DNA of 11,288 bases from assembly GCA_937924345.1 (NCBI GenBank), contig CALDTD010000278.1:1-11288 (forward strand), in the 5' to 3' direction. This document shows, piece after piece, positions 1-6,105 of this stretch (the first letter of the stretch is position 1; every line of letters begins with the position of its first letter). The stretch comes from an uncultured Flavobacteriales bacterium. Its GTDB lineage: Bacteria; Bacteroidota; Bacteroidia; Flavobacteriales_D; Parvicellaceae. The notes beneath the pieces were generated by a model. That model had not been told where the DNA came from. It saw only the letters and a list, made by a program, of their open reading frames with translations, and ran no database searches. The position numbers and the translations under genes were made by a program.

Positions 1-71
1 GCAATGTTTATTTTAAAATATTTTAACTTTTTTTAACTCGTTTAATAAACCGTTGTTTACTTGAGCGGCGA

Positions 72-79
72 CAAAGATA
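72..79 (-). promoter_or_regulatory. Putative -7 promoter element facing left, out of the window
   Basis: The minus strand reads TATCTTTG here, an exact match to the Bacteroidetes -7 consensus TAnnTTTG. A TTG at the expected distance upstream is not evident, so this rests on the -7 box alone. Transcription would leave the window at base 1, and no ATG occurs on the minus strand between the site and the edge. The target is therefore either a protein gene with a leader longer than 60 bases or a structural RNA. The AT-rich leader ending in TTGC at the edge could hold a second promoter, an arrangement reminiscent of flavobacterial rRNA leaders, but that is a guess. Confidence 0.4.
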
Positions 80-725
80 CACCACATTTTATTTATAACT
101 ACTACTCTTTTGCAATTATTTTTGAAAAACTTTTTAAATATCTAACAACAAACTGGTTTATAGATAATTAGAAACAATGTTTTTTTTCTAATCAATCTGA
201 GTTTTTATAACAAAATCTAATTAACCCTATTACTTAACCAGAAAATTAATCCTGTTAGGATGAAATAAATATTCAATAAAAACTAAATTCAGCTCCTCTA
301 TATATAATAAAGAAAAATATAACCAGTAAGTTTTAGCGTTACAGATGAAAATAATTCACTGGACTCCTTTTTTAAACTGAAAAACTACTTAGGGTAATTA
401 ATAACAACTGTAAACTTAAAACATTACACTCAAAAAGAGTAAGTGCGGATAGCCCGACCAATAGGAAAAACACAAATAAGAAAATTGAGGTCTAAAAAAA
501 TGAAGAGCAGTATTTAAGTTTCAAACCCTTAAAACAATATAGGAAAGTGAAATCAGATCTAACACAAAAGAATATAAAATAATAAGACTCCTTAAACACA
601 CAAAAGAAAGGAAATACTAAAACAAATAAAGATTATAGTGATTTAATTAAGCCTGACAACACAAAAGACAACAGCTTACACTTTAGAAGTGATTACAAAA
701 TTGATAACTGTAATAGAAAAGGAAC
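80..725. other. Long non-coding A-rich region, no gene recognised
   Basis: No reading frame of useful length or recognisable protein was seen on either strand. The plus strand is strongly A-rich over T between about 540 and 725. One GC-rich island, GTGCGGATAGCCCGACC, stands out at 443-459. A short inverted repeat (ATCCT, loop GTT, AGGAT) lies near 250-262. ACACAAAAGA occurs three times, at 562, 598 and 659. The stretch could be the upstream flank of an rRNA operon lying to the left, a decayed gene, or an uncharacterised small RNA; the sequence does not decide between these. Confidence 0.5.
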
Positions 726-755
726 AAAAAAGGCTTTACATTTCTGTAAAGCCTT
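726..755 (-). terminator. Intrinsic terminator of the tRNA gene
   Basis: A perfect 11-base-pair inverted repeat, AAGGCTTTACA at 730-740 and its complement at 745-755, encloses a four-base loop that reads GAAA on the minus strand. On that strand the stem is followed at once by a run of U (726-730). It lies 12 bases past the tRNA 3' end, which fits a Rho-independent terminator for the tRNA transcript. Confidence 0.88.
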
Positions 756-767
756 GATTTCACTAGG

Positions 768-841
768 TGGGCCCTGAAGGGCTCGAACCTTCGACCCCCT
801 GATTATGAGTCAGGTGCTCTAACCAGCTGAGCTAAGGGCCC
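768..841 (-). tRNA. tRNA with CAT anticodon (tRNA-Ile2 read via lysidine, or elongator tRNA-Met)
   Basis: The minus strand folds into a full 74-base cloverleaf: acceptor GGGCCCT/AGGGCCC, D arm GCTC/GAGC, anticodon stem CCTGA/TCAGG with loop CTCATAA, T stem GAAGG/CCTTC with loop TTCGAGC, and discriminator A. The anticodon CAT lies at 805-807. The genome does not encode CCA in full (CCT follows the discriminator), so the 3' end must be added enzymatically. Pairs C4-G69 and C5-G68 match features that the lysidine synthetase TilS uses on E. coli tRNA-Ile2, which favours isoleucine. T29-A41, however, resembles elongator methionine rather than E. coli Ile2. It lacks the initiator hallmarks, since base pair 1-72 is matched. 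A possible promoter (TTG at 872-874, TATGTTTTG at 845-853) would start transcription close to G1. Confidence 0.93.
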
Positions 842-857
842 AAACAAAACATAAATT

Positions 858-887
858 TTGTTTAGAGTGTGCAATTTTACATATTTG
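858..887 (+). promoter_or_regulatory. Putative promoter of the HAD phosphatase gene
   Basis: A -33-like TTG at 858-860 is followed after 19 bases by CATATTTG at 880-887, one mismatch from the Bacteroidetes -7 box TAnnTTTG. The start codon lies 25 bases further on. The spacing is as expected, but the motifs are short and the region is AT-rich. Confidence 0.4.
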
Positions 888-912
888 TATTCAAATACAC
901 AATTCTTTTACG

Positions 913-1545
913 ATGAATATTTCAAAAAAAATTAAAAATATTATTTTCGATCTTGGCGGAGTAATCTTAAACATTGATTACCAGCTAACATCAAAAGCTT
1001 TTAAAGCATCAGGAATATCAAACTTTGACGAAATATATTCCCAAGCAAGACAAAATAATGTTTTTAATGATTTTGAAACAGGCGAAATTTCAACAAATGA
1101 ATTTAGAAGCTATCTAAAAAGTTTTAACTCAAAACTTACAGACAAGGAAATAGATTTCGCTTGGAATAGTATGCTATTAGATTTACCAGCAAAAAGAATA
1201 ACATTTTTAAAAGAACTTAAAGAAAATTATAGAATTTTTCTATTGAGTAACACTAACGAAATTCATGTAAAGGCATTTACTAAATATATTGATAAAGAAT
1301 TTGGACAAGGGCTATTCGAAAATTTATTTGAAAACCACTACTACTCCAATGAAATTGGACATAGAAAACCTAACAAAAGTGCTTTTGACTACGTATTAGC
1401 TAAAAATGGACTGCAAGCAAATGAAACATTATTTATAGATGACTCTAAACAACATGTTGAGGGAGCTAAGAAAGCTAAAATTAACGCTGCATTGCTAAAT
1501 AAAGACAAAGAAATATCTACACTCTTTCTTGACAAATCTCTATAA
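913..1545 (+). CDS. HAD-superfamily phosphatase, YihX-like
   Basis: A 210-residue hydrolase of the haloacid dehalogenase superfamily, probably a cytoplasmic phosphatase acting on a small phosphorylated metabolite. All four HAD motifs are visible: motif I FDLGGV with nucleophile D13, motif II LLSNTN (S112), motif III GHRKP with K152, and motif IV FIDDS with D176/D177. A helical cap lies between motifs I and II (about 20-95), as in subclass IA. The second motif-I aspartate, usually the general acid/base, is replaced by G15, as in E. coli YihX (FDLGNV), an alpha-D-glucose-1-phosphate phosphatase; the SNTNxxH stretch also resembles YihX. The substrate cannot be fixed from sequence. The 3' end overlaps the convergent epimerase gene by 29 bases. 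Confidence 0.9.
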   Translation: MNISKKIKNIIFDLGGVILNIDYQLTSKAFKASGISNFDEIYSQARQNNVFNDFETGEISTNEFRSYLKSFNSKLTDKEIDFAWNSMLLDLPAKRITFLKELKENYRIFLLSNTNEIHVKAFTKYIDKEFGQGLFENLFENHYYSNEIGHRKPNKSAFDYVLAKNGLQANETLFIDDSKQHVEGAKKAKINAALLNKDKEISTLFLDKSL

Positions 1546-1918
1546 GGACTCCATTTGTAGATTTAGGATGCAAGAAAGCTATTCGTTTATTATCAGCACC
1601 ATCTTTAGGAGTTTTATTGATTAGCTTAAAGCCTTCACTTTCCAACCTTAAAATTTCAGCTTCTATATCTTCTACTTCAAATGCAATATGATGAATTCCC
1701 TCCCCTTTCTTCTCGAGAAACTTAGCAATTGGACTATCAGCATTTGTTGCTGCCAACAATTCAACTTTAGTTTCCCCTGTTTTAAAAAATAAAGTTTCTA
1801 CACCTTCCGAAACTACTTCTTCTGATTTATAAGGCTTAGTATTTAAAAGAGCGCTAAACAAATCTTTAGACGCATTAAGATCTTTAACAGCGATACCAAT
1901 ATGCTCAATGTTTTTCAT
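1517..1918 (-). CDS. mce: Methylmalonyl-CoA epimerase
   Basis: A 133-residue protein of the vicinal oxygen chelate (glyoxalase-like) fold, which interconverts (S)- and (R)-methylmalonyl-CoA between propionyl-CoA carboxylase and methylmalonyl-CoA mutase. It has the paired beta-alpha-beta-beta-beta layout: the first module opens with IEHIGIAVKDL (H6) and carries VELL (E53), and the second opens with GIHHIAFEV (H76/H77) and ends with LIEI (E127). H6, E53, H77 and E127 correspond to the metal ligands of known epimerases, with Glu where the Propionibacterium enzyme has Gln. The length is normal for the family. No carboxylase or mutase gene is in the window. No convincing -7/-33 promoter was seen before the start; the terminator at 1938-1973 separates it from the gene behind it. 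Confidence 0.93.
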   Translation of the reverse strand: MKNIEHIGIAVKDLNASKDLFSALLNTKPYKSEEVVSEGVETLFFKTGETKVELLAATNADSPIAKFLEKKGEGIHHIAFEVEDIEAEILRLESEGFKLINKTPKDGADNKRIAFLHPKSTNGVLIEICQERV

Positions 1919-1937
1919 ATTATTTAAAATTTAAGTC

Positions 1938-1973
1938 AAAAAAAAGTCCTTTAACGCATTTGCTAAAGGACTT
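1938..1973 (-). terminator. Intrinsic terminator of the secreted-protein gene
   Basis: AAGTCCTTTA at 1944-1953 pairs perfectly with TAAAGGACTT at 1964-1973 across a ten-base loop that can pair further (GC/GC). On the minus strand the stem runs into eight U (1938-1945, partly in the stem). It sits just after the stop of the gene ending at 1996 and ahead of the epimerase gene, so the two should be largely separate transcripts. Confidence 0.85.
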
Positions 1974-1995
1974 GAAACTTTATCTGTTTTAATAA

Positions 1996-2787
1996 TTATT
2001 TCTTATTCCAAACAACTCCTGTTTGAGCATCAAAATTAACATAATATAATCCTTTATTTAAGTTTTCTACATTAGGATTCTTACCAAAACCTTTCTTAAC
2101 TAAGTTTCCATAAGTATCATAAACTTCAAAAAGTGTCTCACCAGTGAAATCTAATTTTTTACTCTTTGCACTTACCAAGTCAACTTTACTTGTGTTACTT
2201 TGGTATGTAGCTTTAGGAGACATTCTCTTTTTACCAGTATAGTCAACCTGAATAACTCTAAACTTATTTTCTCCAGAAGTTGGTGTTATCTTAAACTCAT
2301 ATTTATTTTCAGAAGCTTCTCCGTTACCTTCTACCTCTCCGATCTTAACATAACGATTCCATCTGTATTGTTCTACTTGATAGGTTAACTTACCTTGCTC
2401 TCCAGTAGTTACCCATTTAAGAATTTGCTTGTCATCTACTTTTATACTCTTAGTTTCAAATGTGCTTTTTGGTCTTAAAACTTCAGGATTTAACACCTTT
2501 GGTTGACAGTCTGTTTTATGAAATATCTTTACAGTTACTGGATCCCCAACTTTCAATCCTTGAGTAGTAAAATCTACAATGAAAGCACTTGATTCAACTT
2601 GGTCGGTAGTTACATTTTCATTTATCGTTACTTTGTAAGCACAAAAACCAACTCCTGAACTTCCGTAGGGGTTTTGAACATACAGATCAACACCTTGATA
2701 ATGACCTTCTAGTATTATCACGCCTTTGTCTTGTGCAAAAGACATCAATGTGATAAACAATAACCCAACTAGTAATAATTTATTCAT
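1996..2787 (-). CDS. Exported protein of unknown function with a T9SS-sorting-like C-terminus
   Basis: The predicted product has 263 residues and begins with a clear signal peptide (MNKLLLVGLLFITLMSFAQ, probable cut after A18 or Q19). The mature part contains two cysteines (C49, C94), which could form a disulfide, and a beta-rich middle region (about 118-190) with a fibronectin-like feel. The last ~45 residues, with FEVYDTYGNLVKKG and LNKGLYYVNF, resemble the C-terminal domain that sends proteins through the type IX secretion system, although that match is divergent. The frame is open to an upstream ATG at 2838, but I place the start at 2787: the signal peptide begins there, and a good promoter lies at 2838-2869, so an upstream start would not be transcribed. 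I do not recognise a specific function; surface or periplasmic location is inferred. Confidence 0.8.
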   Translation of the reverse strand: MNKLLLVGLLFITLMSFAQDKGVIILEGHYQGVDLYVQNPYGSSGVGFCAYKVTINENVTTDQVESSAFIVDFTTQGLKVGDPVTVKIFHKTDCQPKVLNPEVLRPKSTFETKSIKVDDKQILKWVTTGEQGKLTYQVEQYRWNRYVKIGEVEGNGEASENKYEFKITPTSGENKFRVIQVDYTGKKRMSPKATYQSNTSKVDLVSAKSKKLDFTGETLFEVYDTYGNLVKKGFGKNPNVENLNKGLYYVNFDAQTGVVWNKK

Positions 2788-2837
2788 TTTTTTCGTTGTT
2801 AGTGTACTCTTAACAAGTTTTAGTGTTAAAGAATTCA

Positions 2838-2869
2838 CAATATTAGCACGATTTTTAATAAAATCAAAA
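2838..2869 (-). promoter_or_regulatory. Putative promoter of the exported-protein gene
   Basis: The minus strand carries TTTTG at 2865-2869, then 19 bases, then TAATATTG at 2838-2845, one mismatch from TAnnTTTG. Spacing matches the Bacteroidetes vegetative promoter. The predicted start of transcription, near 2833, leaves a leader of about 45 bases before the ATG at 2787. Confidence 0.6.
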
Positions 2870-2938
2870 TTTAATTGACTTTTTTAACAATTTGAGTAAA
2901 TAGCTTATAAAGCCTTGATTTCATTACAAAAAAAGGGG

Positions 2939-3928
2939 TTAAACTAGTTTCTTATCAATTAAATATGTTGCAATTTGAACTGCATTTGTTGCAGCTCCTT
3001 TTCGAAGATTATCTGCTACAACCCACAAATTTAAAGCATTTTCAGTTGAAGAATCCCTTCTAACTCGCCCCACAAAAACATCATCTTTATCTTTTGCATA
3101 CAATGGCATAGGATAAAGATTAATATCTGTATTATCTTGTAACTTTACTCCTGAAGTGGTAGCTATTTCCTTTCGGATTGTTGATAACTCGAATGGTTTT
3201 CTTAACTTAACGTTAATCGCTTCTGAATGCCCACCTTCTACAGGCACTCTAACCACAGTAGCTGTTACTCTAATAGACTGATCATTAAATATTTTTCTAG
3301 TCTCATCTATCAATTTCTGTTCTTCGGTAGTAGAACCATCTTCTAAAAAGTCTCCACCGTGAGGCAAACAGTTTTTATCTATAGGATAAGGATAAACCAT
3401 TGCCCCTTTCTTTCCGTTTCTCTCATTATCTAATTGCTCAACTGCTTTTACTCCTGTTCCAGACACAGATTGATACGTTGATATAACCAAGCGATCTATT
3501 CCGTAGTTCGTTTGTAGAGACGATAATGCTAAAACCATCTGAATTGTAGAACAATTTGGGTTGGCTATTATTTTATCATTCTTCGTTAGGGTATCAGCGT
3601 TTATTTCTGGAACAATCAATTTTTTATCACTATCCATTCTCCAAGCAGAAGAATTATCGATAACCGTTGTTCCTACCTCAGCAAATTTAGGAGCCCATTC
3701 TTTAGATAAACTACCACCAGCAGAAAAAATAGCAATATTAGGCTTCTCTAATAGCGCATCTTCAATACTAATAATTGATAATTTTTGTCCATTCCAATTG
3801 ACCGACTTACCCACACTTTTAGCGGAGGCTACTAACAGCAACTCATCTATTTGTAATTGGTGTTCTTTAATTACTTCCAGCATTACATTGCCGACCATAC
3901 CTGTTGCTCCAACTATTGCTAACTTCAT
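2939..3928 (-). CDS. asd: Aspartate-semialdehyde dehydrogenase
   Basis: This 329-residue cytoplasmic enzyme reduces aspartyl phosphate to aspartate-semialdehyde with NADPH, the branch point to lysine/diaminopimelate, threonine and methionine. The Rossmann nucleotide-binding loop GATGMVG is at 7-13, the catalytic cysteine C126 lies in NPNCSTIQ, QSVSGTG is at 153-159, and RVPVEGGHSE supplies the catalytic histidine H234. Length and motif order match the bacterial family, and the protein is intact. The start is supported by GATG lying immediately after it and by a -7 box 18 bases upstream. It has its own promoter, divergent from the PPTase gene; no clear terminator was seen after it. Confidence 0.96.
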   Translation of the reverse strand: MKLAIVGATGMVGNVMLEVIKEHQLQIDELLLVASAKSVGKSVNWNGQKLSIISIEDALLEKPNIAIFSAGGSLSKEWAPKFAEVGTTVIDNSSAWRMDSDKKLIVPEINADTLTKNDKIIANPNCSTIQMVLALSSLQTNYGIDRLVISTYQSVSGTGVKAVEQLDNERNGKKGAMVYPYPIDKNCLPHGGDFLEDGSTTEEQKLIDETRKIFNDQSIRVTATVVRVPVEGGHSEAINVKLRKPFELSTIRKEIATTSGVKLQDNTDINLYPMPLYAKDKDDVFVGRVRRDSSTENALNLWVVADNLRKGAATNAVQIATYLIDKKLV

Positions 3929-3946
3929 TTACTCTTCTTTTTTTTG

Positions 3947-3954
3947 CAAATATA
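3947..3954 (-). promoter_or_regulatory. Putative -7 element of asd
   Basis: The minus strand reads TATATTTG, an exact TAnnTTTG match, 18 bases before the asd start codon, which implies a leader of only about 15 bases. No convincing TTG is found at the -33 distance. Confidence 0.55.
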
Positions 3955-4007
3955 AAATAAACTAAATCTAATAAAGTAATGTTTACAACAACAATAAATT
4001 TTATAAT

Positions 4008-4015
4008 TAGATTTG
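4008..4015 (+). promoter_or_regulatory. Putative -7 element of the PPTase gene
   Basis: TAGATTTG matches TAnnTTTG exactly and ends five bases before the ATG at 4021. The start of transcription would fall at or just before that codon, giving a leaderless or nearly leaderless mRNA. The -33 region (GTTTAC near 3981-3986) is a weak match. Confidence 0.45.
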
Positions 4016-4020
4016 TAGCA

Positions 4021-4623
4021 ATGTCTTTTTTTAAAACTATAAATAACAATATTTACATTTGGAAAAACGATGATACCGTAGATTCGCTTTTAGGCCTGAT
4101 TAACGAAAAGGAAAAACACCAAAAAGTAATTAGTAAATACAAGTCTGAAGAACGCAAAAAACAGTATTTAACAACTCGACTTTTAGTGCAACAAAACATT
4201 GGTAGTTTTGAAATTAAAAAAGGAAATAACTTTAAACCATTTATCAATAACAAAGGTATAGAAGTGTCTTTTACACATAATAAAGAATATACGGCTTTGA
4301 TTACAAATGATAAACCTTGTGGGATTGATATTCAGAAACTAACAGAAAAAGTCTTAAAAGTTAAACATAAGTTCATTAATAAAAATGACTTTTGTTATCA
4401 CAGCAATGATATTGAAACACTTTCAAAAGCTTGGTCTTGCAAAGAAGCTGCATTTAAAAAATTTGGAGAACATGAGATCTTTCTAAAATCCAACATAGAC
4501 ATTGTTAAACATATAAACAGCGAGTATTATCAAGTGAGAGTTCACTATGACCAGGAAGAACATCTTATAGAATTAGCCTACAAAACACTTGGGGACAATT
4601 ATTTATTCTACACCATAAACTAA
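4021..4623 (+). CDS. 4'-phosphopantetheinyl transferase (Sfp/AcpT superfamily)
   Basis: The enzyme moves the phosphopantetheine arm of coenzyme A onto a serine of acyl- or peptidyl-carrier proteins, turning apo into holo forms. Both signature motifs are present: GIDIQ at 101-105 (D103, Mg2+ ligand) and WSCKEAAFK at 138-146 (E142, K146). FTHNKEY at 85-91 sits where family members have the FSxSH-type CoA-contacting motif. The frame is open to an ATG at 3979, but I prefer 4021 (MSFFKTINNN), because a -7 box occupies 4008-4015 and the 14 extra residues look like translated promoter. That gives 200 residues. The GGGP synthase gene follows after seven bases, so the two are probably cotranscribed. 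Its carrier-protein partner is not encoded here; it may be the housekeeping AcpP or a specialised carrier. Confidence 0.9.
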   Translation: MSFFKTINNNIYIWKNDDTVDSLLGLINEKEKHQKVISKYKSEERKKQYLTTRLLVQQNIGSFEIKKGNNFKPFINNKGIEVSFTHNKEYTALITNDKPCGIDIQKLTEKVLKVKHKFINKNDFCYHSNDIETLSKAWSCKEAAFKKFGEHEIFLKSNIDIVKHINSEYYQVRVHYDQEEHLIELAYKTLGDNYLFYTIN

Positions 4624-4630
4624 AAAAAAT

Positions 4631-5362
4631 ATGACACCAATTCTAAAAGAGATTAATGGGAAAATAGAAAATGGTAAGAAGCTACTGGGCGTATTAATTG
4701 ACCCAGACAATTTAAAATCTATTGAAGAGCTAGAACATTTAATAGTTAAAATTAGTACTAATACACCCAACTATATATTTGTTGGAGGAAGTTTAATTAA
4801 TAATGATTTATTTAAATCTGTAATTAAGGTATTAAAAAGCAATTTATCTATCCCTGTCATTATTTTTCCTGGTAATAACAATCAGATATGTAAAGATGCA
4901 GACGGAATTTTGTTACTTTCTCTAATTTCTGGGCGTAATCCAGATCTTTTAATAGGTCAACACGTTTCTTCTGCTTTTGAATTGCAAAAAAGTGGATTAG
5001 AAATATTACCAACAGGTTATACACTTGTAGATTGCGGAAAATCCACTTCTGTTCAATACATGAGTAATACATCTCCTATTCCCTATTCTAAAAACGGAAT
5101 TGCAGCAGCTACAGTTTTGGCAGGAGAGCAACTCGGTCTTTCTTTATTTTATTTAGATGGTGGGTCTGGAGCAGAAAAACCAATCTCAAAAAAAATGATT
5201 ACCTCGGTAAAAAAAACAATATCTTCGCCACTTATTGTTGGAGGTGGATTACGAACTAAAGAAGATATAGAAAACGCCTGGGAAGCAGGAGCTGATTTGG
5301 TAATTATAGGTACTGCATTTGAAAAAGACCCAAACTTTTTAAGTTCACTAAAGCAGTACTGA
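4631..5362 (+). CDS. Geranylgeranylglyceryl/heptaprenylglyceryl phosphate synthase (GGGPS/PcrB family)
   Basis: A 243-residue TIM-barrel prenyltransferase that joins sn-glycerol-1-phosphate to a long polyprenyl diphosphate through an ether bond, the first committed step of archaeal-type lipids. Family motifs run in order: LIDPDN (D24, D26), VGGS at 51-54, FPGN at 79-82, YLDGGSGA at 174-181, VGGGLRT at 203-209 and GTAFEKD at 227-233, the phosphate-binding loops of the barrel. Bacteroidetes are known to carry GGGPS of the group that includes archaeal enzymes, unlike the shorter-substrate logic of Bacillus PcrB. Prenyl chain length cannot be read reliably here. It lies seven bases after the PPTase stop. 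No downstream ether-lipid genes (DGGGP synthase, CDP-archaeol synthase) or glycerol-1-phosphate dehydrogenase are in the window. Confidence 0.94.
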   Translation: MTPILKEINGKIENGKKLLGVLIDPDNLKSIEELEHLIVKISTNTPNYIFVGGSLINNDLFKSVIKVLKSNLSIPVIIFPGNNNQICKDADGILLLSLISGRNPDLLIGQHVSSAFELQKSGLEILPTGYTLVDCGKSTSVQYMSNTSPIPYSKNGIAAATVLAGEQLGLSLFYLDGGSGAEKPISKKMITSVKKTISSPLIVGGGLRTKEDIENAWEAGADLVIIGTAFEKDPNFLSSLKQY

Positions 5363-5403
5363 CAATAATACATAAGCGTAATAGAAATAGCTGACAGAAT
5401 GAC
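5359..5403 (+). repeat. Paired CTGACA motifs upstream of grpE
   Basis: CTGACAATAAT starts at 5359 and CTGACAGAATG at 5391. They share CTGACA plus AT at the same offset and lie 32 bases apart, about three helical turns. The first copy overlaps the GGGPS stop codon. The second continues to CTGACAGAATGAC, a partial inverted repeat. They could be sites for a regulator of the heat-shock genes, but two six-base words may arise by chance. Confidence 0.3.
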
Positions 5404-5416
5404 TTTACACGGGCTA

Positions 5417-5432
5417 TGGCAGAAAAATTGAT
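5417..5432 (+). promoter_or_regulatory. grpE: Possible sigma-54-like promoter of grpE
   Basis: TGGCAG, five bases, then TTGAT resembles the -24/-12 consensus TGGCAC-N5-TTGCA. The -24 GG is intact and correctly spaced, but the -12 GC reads GA. Transcription would begin near 5443, about 20 bases before the grpE start at 5464. A vegetative alternative, TTG at 5428-5430 with TAAATTCA at 5448-5455, is also weak. Confidence 0.3.
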
Positions 5433-5463
5433 TAATAAGAGATTACATAAATTCATATCGAAA

Positions 5464-6012
5464 ATGAGTAATAAAGATACAAAACAAGAGGTTGAAGAGC
5501 AAGACATAAATAAAGAAGTCACAGCAGAAGAGCAAGCAGAAGCGACTGTTGAAGATGAGGTTTCTGAAGTCGAAAAATTAGAAGAAGAGAAAAAAGAGCT
5601 TAACGATAAATTCTTAAGACTTTTTTCTGACTTTGATAATTTTAGAAAACGAACAGCTAAAGAAAAATTAGAAGCAACTAAAACAGCTGGTTCAGGAGTA
5701 ATTAAAGATTTATTGACTGTAGTTGATGATTTTGATAGAGCTATTGAAAACAATAAAAGTGCTGAGGATATTGAAGCAATTAAAGAAGGTTTTGGTTTAA
5801 TTCACAATAAATTTTCAAGTATTTTAAAAGCAAAAGGGCTTAAAGAGGTAGAGGCAAAAGGAGAAGTTTTTGACGTAGATAAACATGAGGCTATTACTCA
5901 AATTCCTGCACCAACCGAAGACTTAAAAGGAAAAGTGGTTGATGTTATAGAAAAAGGGTATGCCTTAAACGATACTATTATCCGTTTCCCTAAAGTAATT
6001 GTAGGACAATAA
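5464..6012 (+). CDS. grpE: Nucleotide exchange factor GrpE
   Basis: A 182-residue co-chaperone that releases ADP from DnaK, closing the cycle opened by DnaJ. The N-terminal ~35 residues are acidic and low-complexity. A long coiled coil follows (about 34-75, with the family FSDFDNFRKRTAKEK stretch at 54-68), then helices around 78-125 and the C-terminal beta domain that contacts the DnaK ATPase lobe, including FDVDKHEAI at 136-144 and KGYALNDTIIRFPKVIV at 164-180. The frame extends to an ATG at 5416, but I place the start at 5464 (MSNKDTKQEV). The longer form would add a basic stretch untypical of GrpE and would run through the promoter-like site at 5417-5432. dnaJ follows on the same strand after 93 bases. 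Confidence 0.95.
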   Translation: MSNKDTKQEVEEQDINKEVTAEEQAEATVEDEVSEVEKLEEEKKELNDKFLRLFSDFDNFRKRTAKEKLEATKTAGSGVIKDLLTVVDDFDRAIENNKSAEDIEAIKEGFGLIHNKFSSILKAKGLKEVEAKGEVFDVDKHEAITQIPAPTEDLKGKVVDVIEKGYALNDTIIRFPKVIVGQ

Positions 6013-6105
6013 TATTTAATTTAAAGTATTTCCGTTGAGTTATTAGTTAGAGAAACTAAAAAGTCAACTTTTATGTAAAACAAGTTTTTACAAGCAATCA
6101 TAAAC

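Noticed and set aside
562..668. Three copies of ACACAAAAGA, considered as a tandem or CRISPR-like repeat
   Set aside because: Spacing is irregular (36 and 61 bases), the word is low-complexity in an A-rich region, and flanking bases are not conserved.
2788..2838. N-terminal extension of the exported protein from an ATG at 2838
   Set aside because: It would put residues ahead of a clean signal peptide, and a promoter at 2838-2869 implies that transcription starts inside it.
3561..3965. 134-codon open frame on the plus strand
   Set aside because: It lies antisense inside asd, whose motifs are complete; the translation has no recognisable domain and looks like a shadow frame.
4860..5072. 70-codon minus-strand frame inside the GGGPS gene
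   Set aside because: No promoter, start context or recognisable sequence, and it is wholly antisense to a conserved gene.
5416..5463. N-terminal extension of GrpE from an ATG at 5416
   Set aside because: The added basic residues are untypical of GrpE and are encoded by the probable promoter/leader.
5304..5753. 149-codon open frame on the minus strand, very Ser-rich
   Set aside because: It is antisense to grpE and the GGGPS tail; the Ser/Leu-rich translation is what the Glu/Lys-rich grpE sequence produces on the other strand.
6043..6059. TTAGTT/AACTAA inverted repeat between grpE and dnaJ, considered as a terminator
   Set aside because: The stem is only six weak pairs and is followed by A rather than T; it would not terminate effectively.
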